From JALQTD01 sp965657495 (GTDB taxonomy: Bacteria; Bacteroidota; Bacteroidia; Flavobacteriales_D; Sanyastnellaceae): a DNA stretch of 6,675 bases. Under the pieces are notes generated by a model. It ran no database searches and was not told the DNA's origin. It saw only the letters and a program-made list of their open reading frames with translations. Both the position numbers and the translations under genes were made by a program. The stretch spans positions 1-6,675 of the forward strand of contig CBFHPD010000177.1 in assembly GCA_965657495.1 (NCBI GenBank), given 5' to 3'. Shown here piece after piece: positions 1-5,957 of the stretch (position 1 is the first letter of the stretch; every line of letters starts with the position of its first letter).

Positions 1-66
1 GCGGGGCCTGTGCACGACAAAGTCATGCCCGCAAGTTCTATCTTCGCAGCCGAAAACCGCACCCCC

Positions 67-297
67 ATGCGCGAATTGGCTCAATTTCCCCATCCCATCA
101 TGCGGATCACGGTGACCTCGTGGAACGGCAAGTATGCGCTGCGCTTCGAGGCGGACCGCTTCGAGCAAGTCTACAAGATACCCGAGGACGAGTGGGAGGG
201 GGGAGTGGAAGCCCTCGAGCAGCGGGCGCGCACCATGCAAGAGCAGGTGCTGCTGCGGTTTGTGGACATGCGAAACGAATGGAACTCAATCAAATGA
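67..297 (+). CDS. conserved small hypothetical protein (Bacteroidota-type)
   Basis: This encodes a short soluble protein of 76 residues with no signal peptide or membrane segment. Its N-terminal half contains the pattern FPHP...ITVTSWNGKYALRFE...EQVYKI, which I recall as the signature of a small uncharacterised protein common in Bacteroidota; its function is unknown. The C-terminal third is a charged helix rich in Glu and Arg. The frame is open upstream to a GTG at 10, with further ATGs at 25 and 100. I chose 67 because the remembered conserved block begins near the FPHP motif; 100 would give 66 residues. Its stop codon overlaps the start of the OmpH-like gene as ATGA (294-297), so the two are probably co-translated. 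A weak match to the Bacteroidota -7 element (TATCTTCG, 39-46) lies upstream but has no clear -33 partner. The reading frame is well supported; the family memory is unverified. Confidence 0.7.
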   Translation: MRELAQFPHPIMRITVTSWNGKYALRFEADRFEQVYKIPEDEWEGGVEALEQRARTMQEQVLLRFVDMRNEWNSIK

Positions 298-920
298 AAC
301 AGTTTTCTTGGGCGTTGGGCGCAGTGGCGCTGATTTGGTGTGCGGTGTTGACGTGGGGAGGCGGGGCGAAGGCCCCCGATGCCATCGCACGCGGCGAAAA
401 GGCCGCGGTGGCTTACGTGCACGGCGATTCGTTGCAGCAGGGGTATGGGTTGATTGCGGATTTGGACCGCTTGCTCCAGCGGAAAATTGAGGAGATCAAC
501 ACGCAGCTGAGCACGAAGATGCAGCCGCTGCAGGAGGAGGCGCAGGAGCTCATCGATTACGCGAAGAATCAAAACCCTTCGGCGGATGAACTGAATGTGG
601 CGCGCGAGCGGATGGCCCAGATCGAGAAGGAGATGAACGTGTACCAAAACCAAGCCGAGCGGGCTGCCGCGAACCGCGAGCAACAGATGCAAAACATCAT
701 CGCCCAAACCCTCCGGGAAGAAATCGCGGCCTACGCCGACGAAACCGGCATCGACGTGGTCCTCAACTGGGGCCTTTCGGGGGAAGGCGTGTTGTATGGC
801 GGCGAAGGGTTTGACATCACGGAGCCCCTCTTGACGTACCTCAACGAGCGCCACGAAAAGAAGAAGGACGAGCGCCGGTCAGCACTCGAGGCCGCGCGGG
901 ACACAACAGCTCAACCTTGA
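294..920 (+). CDS. OmpH/Skp-like periplasmic chaperone
   Basis: This 208-residue protein is probably a periplasmic holdase chaperone of the OmpH/Skp family, which escorts unfolded outer-membrane proteins after Sec export. Residues about 4-24 form a hydrophobic signal sequence or anchor. A short strand follows (AVAYVHGDSL, 38-47), as in mature OmpH proteins. Residues about 50-150 are a long, highly charged, Gln/Glu/Lys-rich helical region, the expected coiled-coil tentacle. The C-terminal segment (VVLNWGLSGEGVLYGGEGFDIT, about 155-176) matches the strand-forming ending of Bacteroidota OmpH proteins, which close with an NYG...ILYA...DIT-like motif. A charged Lys/Arg/Glu tail follows. The ATG at 294 is chosen because it opens the signal sequence and overlaps the previous stop; the frame is also open upstream to 120, but that stretch is only the out-of-frame reading of the neighbouring gene. 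The protein lacks an obvious lipobox, so I expect it to be soluble periplasmic or tethered by an uncleaved anchor. Confidence 0.85.
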   Translation: MKQFSWALGAVALIWCAVLTWGGGAKAPDAIARGEKAAVAYVHGDSLQQGYGLIADLDRLLQRKIEEINTQLSTKMQPLQEEAQELIDYAKNQNPSADELNVARERMAQIEKEMNVYQNQAERAAANREQQMQNIIAQTLREEIAAYADETGIDVVLNWGLSGEGVLYGGEGFDITEPLLTYLNERHEKKKDERRSALEAARDTTAQP

Positions 921-1447
921 TGGCGGATACCCACGCAGAACGGATCAAAGCGGCCCACATCGTGGAGTACGTGCTGTACCTCTGGCAGGTGGAGGACCTC
1001 GTGCGCGCTGCGGGATTCGATGAGTCCGTGCTGCAATCGACCGTCGCGGACCAGGGCGATGCCGAAGTCCAGTGGTTGCTCCAGTACGCCCACGCCATGA
1101 AGCGGGAGGGCGTGGAAAAGGAGGGGCACACGGGGGAGGCGAACCAAGCCCTGACGGAGTTGGCCATGCTGCATGACTTGTTGCTCGGCGCTTTGAAGGA
1201 CGACGAATACGCAGCTGCCCATGCCGCCGCCATCCCGTTCCTCAAGGAATTGGAGGACAAGAACGCCCACGGCGGGGTGCGTGCAATGCACCCGGTTGAG
1301 ATGATGTGCGTGTCGCTCTACGGTTGGTTGGTGCTGCGGATGAGCAAGCAGCAAGTGTCGGCAGAGACGGAAGCGGGGATGGTGGCCATGCGCAATTTGG
1401 CCAATGCGTTGGGCCGGGGGCACCGGCGCGTGTACGCTTCGAATTGA
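920..1447 (+). CDS. DUF4924-type helical protein
   Basis: This encodes a soluble, almost entirely alpha-helical protein of 175 residues that resembles the DUF4924 family of Bacteroidota; the function is unknown. Family-like blocks in order are an N-terminal IVEYVLYLWQVEDLVRA (14-30), a middle QYAHAMKREGVEKEGHTGE (55-73), a LAMLHDLLL helix (81-89), and a C-terminal block VSLYGWLVLR plus a Ser-Ala-Glu-Thr cap (131-151). The length is what I expect of the family. ATG at 920 shares its first base with the last base of the OmpH stop (TGATG). A TTG at 917 would add one residue but is less likely. It is probably translated together with the OmpH-like gene, but this closeness does not by itself prove a role in the envelope. 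The gene ends at 1447, directly against the end of the convergent minus-strand gene. Confidence 0.8.
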   Translation: MADTHAERIKAAHIVEYVLYLWQVEDLVRAAGFDESVLQSTVADQGDAEVQWLLQYAHAMKREGVEKEGHTGEANQALTELAMLHDLLLGALKDDEYAAAHAAAIPFLKELEDKNAHGGVRAMHPVEMMCVSLYGWLVLRMSKQQVSAETEAGMVAMRNLANALGRGHRRVYASN

Positions 1448-1900
1448 TCAGGCGGTGCGGTGCCGGAGCCGCTCGATTTGGCGGCGGCGGTGGTTCGCAA
1501 TGCGGCCGGCGTGCGTTTCCGAGCGCAACCGGTCGATGATGGTCGTGGACAGGGCGCTTTCGGGCAAGAAAATGCTCTCTTCGGGCCAAATCGCGCGCTC
1601 TGCATCGAAGTCCACATCGCTCGGAACCAACACCATGCAACGGAACCCCGAGTTCGCTTCCCTGCACTGAGCCGCCAAGGTGAGCAACTCCGGTGTACAC
1701 CGGTCGCGGTGCATCACCACGAGCCAAGCCGTCGCATGGGACGCCACGTCGTGCACCACCCGCAACGGCGACCGTTGCAAGTCCAAAGCATCCAAATCGT
1801 GGCCGGTGGCGAACGGTGCAATGCGCTCCTGAAAGGATTGCACTTGCCGCGCATCCACCCCCGCGATCCACACCGTAGGCGTTGTGTTTGTAATGGTCAT
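1448..1900 (-). CDS. hypothetical protein with receiver-like alpha/beta pattern
   Basis: I do not recognise this 150-residue protein with certainty. The pattern read from the sequence is strand TVWIAGV (9-15), a helix starting DARQVQSF (16-23), a middle strand AWLVVMH (58-64), a helix TPELLTLAAQ (69-78), a strand CMVLVPS (88-94), a strand SIFLPES (109-115) and a very basic C-terminal helix (HRRRQIERLRHR, 137-148). This alternation and length resemble a CheY-like receiver, but there is no acidic pair after strand 1 and no convincing phospho-acceptor Asp or C-terminal KP. If it is a receiver, it is a degenerate one. The start is put at the ATG complementary to 1898-1900, because the codons upstream to 2059 give a Cys/Arg/Asn-rich stretch without secondary structure and would run into the divergent operon. 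It is divergent from the adenylyltransferase operon and convergent with the DUF4924-type gene. It may be expressed from the shared 118-base gap. Confidence 0.6.
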   Translation of the reverse strand: MTITNTTPTVWIAGVDARQVQSFQERIAPFATGHDLDALDLQRSPLRVVHDVASHATAWLVVMHRDRCTPELLTLAAQCREANSGFRCMVLVPSDVDFDAERAIWPEESIFLPESALSTTIIDRLRSETHAGRIANHRRRQIERLRHRTA

Positions 1901-2018
1901 GGCGTCTATTACGGAACACGCACCCATCGGGTTACATCGCCGGTTTCTCCTTGCTCCCGTGTTCAAAACATCTTGAAGCGAGCGTCCCACGAACAAGGGA
2001 ATCGCCCAACTTTCGTGC
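1901..2018. promoter_or_regulatory. divergent intergenic region, probable promoters for both flanking genes
   Basis: This 118-base gap separates the minus-strand gene from the four-gene plus-strand operon, so it should hold both promoters. No strong match to the Bacteroidota sigma consensus (TTG, then TAnnTTTG) is visible on either strand. The nearest is ATGTTTTG on the minus strand (complement of 1968-1975), which keeps only the TTTG part. A TTG lies 22 bases upstream of it, slightly too far. A short inverted repeat, TTCAA-N6-TTGAA (1962-1977), overlaps this site and could be an operator half-site pair, although five-base arms arise often by chance. No Shine-Dalgarno sequence is evident before either start codon, which is normal in this phylum. 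Confidence 0.3.
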
Positions 2019-3101
2019 ATGAACGAGTTCACAACTCTGATTTGGCAGCCCGAATTCATCGAGCCGGATTCGGCTGCTGGTCAAGCCCGTTTGATGGCGC
2101 TGCGTGCGTCCGGTACCATTCACGAAGAATGGGACACCCTGGATGCGCAGTTGGCTGAATTGGCCGTCGTTCGCAATCCGCAACTCAAGGGCAATCCGAA
2201 GGCCATTGCCGAGGTGGTGGTGGGCGAGTTGGAGGCGAAGGGCCGCGAGGGCTACGGCCTGTGGGTGCATTATCCTTGGCGGGGGCACCTGGTGCGTGTG
2301 CTGCCCAAATCCGCTTTCATCGAAGTCCGTACGAACCGGAACAACAACCGCATCACCCCCATCGAGCGCGACCTGCTCAGCACGAAAACCGTCGGCGTGG
2401 TCGGCCTGTCCGTCGGTCAAAGCTTCGCCCTGAGCGTGGCCATGGAGCGCGGTGCCGGCCGCATCAAGATCGCGGACTTCGACACCTTGGAGCTCTCCAA
2501 CGTGAACCGCATCCGCACCGGACTCCACCAACTCGGGCAACCCAAATGGCTCATCACCGCCCGTGAAATCGCCGAAATCGATCCCTTCCTCGAACTCGAG
2601 GTGTATCCCGAAGGCGTGACAGAAGCCAACCTGGATGCTTTCCTTGAAGGGCTGGATTTGATCTGCGACGCGTGCGACGATTTGGCCACCAAGGCGGCTT
2701 TGCGCATCAACGCCCGAGCGCGCCAAATCCCGGTCATCATGGACACCAGCGACCGGGGGATGCTCGATGTCGAGCGTTACGATCAGCCGGACCGCCTCAA
2801 GCCGGGCTACCTCCACGGCCGCATCGACGACGAATCCATGGAGATGTTCCTCGCCTGCGAAGGGTGGACCACCGAGGCGCTACATGCCTTCGTGGATTTG
2901 GACAGCGTTTCGGAGCGGGGGCGCGAGAGCATCCCACTTTTGGGGCGGGAAATCCTGGCTTGGCCGCAAGTCTACACGGAGGTCGCATCCGGTGGCGCAT
3001 TTGCAGCCCAAGCAGCCCGGCGCATATTCTTGGATCAATACATGCCGGATGTCCGGCTTTACATCAACTTAGATGAGCAGTTCGCCGAATCCTTCTCTTG
3101 A
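2019..3101 (+). CDS. stand-alone ThiF/E1-like adenylyltransferase, Rv1355c-type
   Basis: This 360-residue cytoplasmic protein belongs to the ThiF/MoeB/E1 superfamily, whose members adenylate a carboxylate using ATP. Residues 1-110 are a family-specific extension (LAELAVVRNP at 45-54). The Rossmann core starts at TVGVVGLSVGQ (124-134), in which the usual GxGGxG is replaced by GLSVGQ. The adenylation residues aligned with MoeB are present: D155 and N161/N163/R164 in DFDTLELSNVNR, K176 in GQPK, and D220 in CDACDD. The blocks PVIMDTSDRGMLDVERYD (238-255), LHG (265-267) and AWPQ (314-317) are ones I associate with the ThiF part of Rv1355c-family proteins, which normally continue into a nitroreductase domain. 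Here the protein stops soon after, at residue 360. It lacks the paired zinc CxxC motifs of MoeB/ThiF. The substrate is unknown. It is the first gene of the operon and overlaps the acyltransferase gene by 29 bases. Confidence 0.85.
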   Translation: MNEFTTLIWQPEFIEPDSAAGQARLMALRASGTIHEEWDTLDAQLAELAVVRNPQLKGNPKAIAEVVVGELEAKGREGYGLWVHYPWRGHLVRVLPKSAFIEVRTNRNNNRITPIERDLLSTKTVGVVGLSVGQSFALSVAMERGAGRIKIADFDTLELSNVNRIRTGLHQLGQPKWLITAREIAEIDPFLELEVYPEGVTEANLDAFLEGLDLICDACDDLATKAALRINARARQIPVIMDTSDRGMLDVERYDQPDRLKPGYLHGRIDDESMEMFLACEGWTTEALHAFVDLDSVSERGRESIPLLGREILAWPQVYTEVASGGAFAAQAARRIFLDQYMPDVRLYINLDEQFAESFS

Positions 3102-3819
3102 ACGCGTCCGGCAGGCCGCCCGGGTGGGGGCCGTCCGGGTGGTGGTGTACCCGGCGAATATGCACGAAGCCCGGTCCCACGAGCTCGTGGACGGACACCG
3201 CGCGGTCTTAGCGGCTTACGGCATCAAGGAATTGAAAACATTCAGCCGGGATTGGATTGGCAACCCCGAGGTGATGGTCATCGCGGCTTTGTCTACCCAA
3301 ACCGGCAAGGTGCTCGGGGGCGCGCGGATGTACCGCGCAAACGAACCCGCGGACCTTCCCCTCTACCAAGCGGTGCAGGATCAAGACCCCAACTTGGCGA
3401 GTTTCCTCGAGCCGTTCATTGCCGAAGGCGCATACGAAATCGGCGGGCTGTGGAACAGCTTGGAGCTCGCGGGCATGGGCGTGGAGGCGTTGTTCCTTGT
3501 GCAGGCGGCCATCGCCACCTTGCCCATGTTGAATGCGCGGCACTTGTTTGCATTGACTTCACCGGTGACGCGGCGGATGCAGGGAAAAATCGGGTTCCAC
3601 ATCGAGGAGGGAGTGGGGAGCGAAGGGTATTTCACCTACCCAACGCCCAAGCTCCGGGCGAATTTGGCCCGCTTCACCTTCCCCGATCACGTGAACGACG
3701 CGGACCCCACGGTGCGCGCCCTGCTGGAAGAATTGTGGCAAGACCCTGTTGAATATGTTCACGTGGTCAACGGTCCCAAAGGCGAGTTGAAGCTGGCATT
3801 TGAAATGCACTTGGAATGA
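3073..3819 (+). CDS. GNAT-fold N-acyltransferase, FeeM/autoinducer-synthase-like
   Basis: This 248-residue soluble protein has the layout of the GNAT-fold acyltransferases that include FeeM-type N-acyl amino acid synthases and AHL synthases. Those enzymes transfer an acyl chain from acyl-ACP or acyl-CoA to an amine. Visible elements are the N-terminal region with RSHELVDGHRAVLAAYGI (34-51), the strand pair VMVIAALS and KVLGGARMYR (67-88), and the central strand YEIGGLWNS (121-129). In the latter, E122 sits where these families have the conserved Glu of an E-x-x-R-like strand, although the Arg is replaced by Gly. A long helix (137-152) follows, then HLFALTSPVTRRMQGKIGFHIEE (157-179), the typical late GNAT strand, helix and Gly-Phe turn. 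The donor and acceptor cannot be told from sequence. The ATG at 3073 lies inside the previous gene; a GTG at 3124 is a possible later start. It overlaps the kinase gene by ATGA. Confidence 0.7.
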   Translation: MSSSPNPSLERVRQAARVGAVRVVVYPANMHEARSHELVDGHRAVLAAYGIKELKTFSRDWIGNPEVMVIAALSTQTGKVLGGARMYRANEPADLPLYQAVQDQDPNLASFLEPFIAEGAYEIGGLWNSLELAGMGVEALFLVQAAIATLPMLNARHLFALTSPVTRRMQGKIGFHIEEGVGSEGYFTYPTPKLRANLARFTFPDHVNDADPTVRALLEELWQDPVEYVHVVNGPKGELKLAFEMHLE

Positions 3820-5957
3820 AGGAAGGCCGCCTGCTGTCGCGCCGCCACCTGCACAGGTGGCTGTTGTGTTGGGCGGCCCTTGCGACCGCTGCCTCGGCGC
3901 ACGCTCAGCAGTACATCGGCAAGCGGATGGAGCTGTTGCCGGATTCGATGGTGCCCCGGATGTCGGTCACGGAACAAATCGTGGACCTGCTGGGCTGGCA
4001 ACCCATCGAGGTGGACGTCCCCAACTTGGGGGTCACGGAGGAGGTGTATTGGCTGCGGTTGCAACTCGACCCTTCGATGGAGGCGGGTGCCTTGCTCGAG
4101 GTCCAAAACGCGACCATTGACGAACTCAGTTGCTTCATCATCTGCGACGGCGAAGTCATCACGGCCTACGGCGACGGCGAATCCCACCGCTCGGGCCAAG
4201 AGAGCCGGCTCGGCACCTACCCGTCCTTCGCCATCCCGCTTGCCACGGAGTGCACAGATTTCGAGGTGCTGCTCCGGGTGGAGAGCGGGAAGCCCCTGCT
4301 GTTGCCCATCCGGCTCGCAGGCCACAAGGACGTGATCGACGACGCCCACACGCGCGACGTGTTCTTCGCCGCGTATTTCGGCATCATCTTCGTCATGCTC
4401 CTGTACAACTTGTTCCTGTTCATGAGCGTGGGCGACCGGAACTACCTGTGGTACGCGTTTTACATCAGCACGGTCGGGGGGGCGCAGCTCGTGTTGAACG
4501 GTTACGCCGAGTTGTTGGGGGTGGATGCGTGGCCGTGGCTCGAGCTCCGTTTGGTGCACGTGTTTGGGGTGCTCAGTGGCGTGGCGACCATCATTTTTGC
4601 GCGGGATTTTTTGGATCTGCCCAAACGCGTTCCATGGCTCAACACGGTGATGTACGTGTACTTGGGGCTTTACGGCTTGGCGACCCTGTTCATCTTGTTG
4701 GGGCTGCTCACGTGGGCGTACAACTTGATCAACTTTTGCGCCCTCGCGATCTTCTTGCTCATTCCGGGCGCCGTGTTGTCCTTGCGTCAGGGCTTCCGCC
4801 CGGCGGGTTACTTCCTCCTCGCGTGGACCTTCTTCATTGCGGCGGTGGTGGTGTTTGTCCTGAAGGATTCGGCCATCATTCCGTTCAACCAATGGACCTT
4901 TTTTGCGCTGCCGGTGGGCAATGCGGTGGAGGTGGTGTTGTTGAGTTTGGCGCTGGCGAGCCGCATCAATGAGCTCAAGCAGGAAAGTGCGCGTGCGCGG
5001 GAGAAGCAATTGCATTTGGCCCGTCAAAACGAGCGGATTGTGAAGGACCAAAACCGGCTGCTCGAGGACCGGGTGAAGGAGCGGACCTTGAAGTTGACGG
5101 ATGCAAACCGCGAGCTCGAAGGGGCACTTGACGAATTGCGCACTGCACAGCAGCAGCTCGTGCAACAAGAGAAACTGGCGTCAATCGGTCAGCTGACGGC
5201 GGGCATTGCGCACGAATTGAACAACCCCATCAACTTTGTGTCGTCTTCGAGCGCGAGTTTGAAGCGGGACTTCGACGACGTGGAGGAGGTATTGAAGTTG
5301 GTGCTGGCCTTGGATCCGGAGACCGAGGGATTGCGGGAGCGGGTCAAGGCGTTGCAGGACAAAATGGAGGAGCTGGATTTGGCGTTCACTCAAGAGGAGA
5401 TCGTGCAGTTGCTGCGGGGCATTGAAGACGGGGCCGGGCGAACGGCCGAAATCGTGAAGGGCCTGCGCATCTTCGGGCGCGTGGACGGCGACGCCTTTGC
5501 GCCCGCCCAGTTGAACGAGTTGCTCGAGTCCACCTTGGTCATCTTGCGGAGCAGCCTGCGGGACGAGGTGGCCATCGATTTGGACCTGGCCGAGGAGCTG
5601 CCCTCGGTCCGTTGCCAAGCGGGCCGATTGAACCAGGTGTTCATGAACATGATTACAAATGCGGCGCATGCGACCATGGCGCGCACGGATTTGGCCCCCG
5701 AAGACCGCCTGATTTACATCAGCTCCCGCAGTGAAGGCAAGCGCGTGGTCATCCGCATCGAAGACAATGGCATCGGGATGGCCGAAGACGTGCGCAACCA
5801 GATCTTTGACCCCTTCTTCACCACGAAGGGCGTGGGCGAAGGCACCGGACTGGGCCTGAGCATTGTGATGGGCATCCTATCTGACCACGAAGCCGAAGTG
5901 GAGGTGACCTCCGCAGTGAACCAAGGCACGGCATTCACCCTAACATTCAAGGCATGA
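3816..5957 (+). CDS. 7TMR-DISM sensor histidine kinase
   Basis: This 713-residue inner-membrane protein senses an extracytoplasmic signal and phosphorylates a response regulator. A signal peptide ends near AHA|QQ (28-32). Residues about 33-178 form a beta-rich periplasmic domain of the 7TMR-DISMED2 type, which is predicted to bind ligands such as carbohydrates. Seven hydrophobic segments follow, at about 181-204, 209-230, 244-262, 275-297, 300-322, 329-349 and 359-381, ending in VEVVLLSLALASRI, a hallmark of 7TMR-DISM. A coiled coil (384-452) leads to the H-box GIAHELNNP with phospho-acceptor H466. The ATPase domain has an N-box (N611/N615), the G1 box EDNGIGM (649-655), the F-box FDPFF (664-668) and the G2 box GEGTGLGL (674-681), so it should be active. 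An extra helical stretch (about 485-545) separates the H-box from the ATPase core, as in other Bacteroidota kinases of this class. The stop overlaps the regulator start as ATGA, which implies a cognate pair. Confidence 0.93.
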   Translation: MKEGRLLSRRHLHRWLLCWAALATAASAHAQQYIGKRMELLPDSMVPRMSVTEQIVDLLGWQPIEVDVPNLGVTEEVYWLRLQLDPSMEAGALLEVQNATIDELSCFIICDGEVITAYGDGESHRSGQESRLGTYPSFAIPLATECTDFEVLLRVESGKPLLLPIRLAGHKDVIDDAHTRDVFFAAYFGIIFVMLLYNLFLFMSVGDRNYLWYAFYISTVGGAQLVLNGYAELLGVDAWPWLELRLVHVFGVLSGVATIIFARDFLDLPKRVPWLNTVMYVYLGLYGLATLFILLGLLTWAYNLINFCALAIFLLIPGAVLSLRQGFRPAGYFLLAWTFFIAAVVVFVLKDSAIIPFNQWTFFALPVGNAVEVVLLSLALASRINELKQESARAREKQLHLARQNERIVKDQNRLLEDRVKERTLKLTDANRELEGALDELRTAQQQLVQQEKLASIGQLTAGIAHELNNPINFVSSSSASLKRDFDDVEEVLKLVLALDPETEGLRERVKALQDKMEELDLAFTQEEIVQLLRGIEDGAGRTAEIVKGLRIFGRVDGDAFAPAQLNELLESTLVILRSSLRDEVAIDLDLAEELPSVRCQAGRLNQVFMNMITNAAHATMARTDLAPEDRLIYISSRSEGKRVVIRIEDNGIGMAEDVRNQIFDPFFTTKGVGEGTGLGLSIVMGILSDHEAEVEVTSAVNQGTAFTLTFKA

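Noticed and set aside
1901..2059. Upstream extension of the minus-strand gene to ATGs at 1927, 2020 or 2059.
   Set aside because: The added residues look non-coding (clusters of Arg, Asn and Cys, no strand or helix pattern) and would overlap the divergent gene and remove the only promoter space.
1460..2158. A 232-codon plus-strand open frame covering the minus-strand hypothetical gene and the divergent gap.
   Set aside because: Its translation is rich in His, Arg and Pro with no regular secondary structure, while the minus-strand frame gives a regular alpha/beta pattern and a stop fitting the neighbouring gene end. It would also overlap the start of the adenylyltransferase.
1932..2816. A 294-codon minus-strand open frame opposite the adenylyltransferase gene.
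   Set aside because: The opposite strand carries a clear ThiF-family protein; this frame has no recognisable motif and would overlap it completely.
2019..3101. Assignment as thiamine or molybdopterin biosynthesis (ThiF or MoeB).
   Set aside because: The zinc cysteines are missing, the glycine loop is altered, a 110-residue extension is present, and no thi or moa/moe gene is nearby.
2019..3819. A ubiquitin-like conjugation or anti-phage system of the Cap2/Bil type, suggested by an E1-like protein.
   Set aside because: There is no E2-like, JAB peptidase, ubiquitin-like or CD-NTase gene; the partner is a GNAT-type acyltransferase and the ThiF domain resembles Rv1355c-type proteins.
3759..5168. 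A 469-codon minus-strand open frame opposite the kinase gene.
   Set aside because: It is Gln/His/Arg/Pro-rich with no domain pattern, and it lies antisense to a kinase with unmistakable motifs. Long antisense frames are expected in GC-rich coding DNA.
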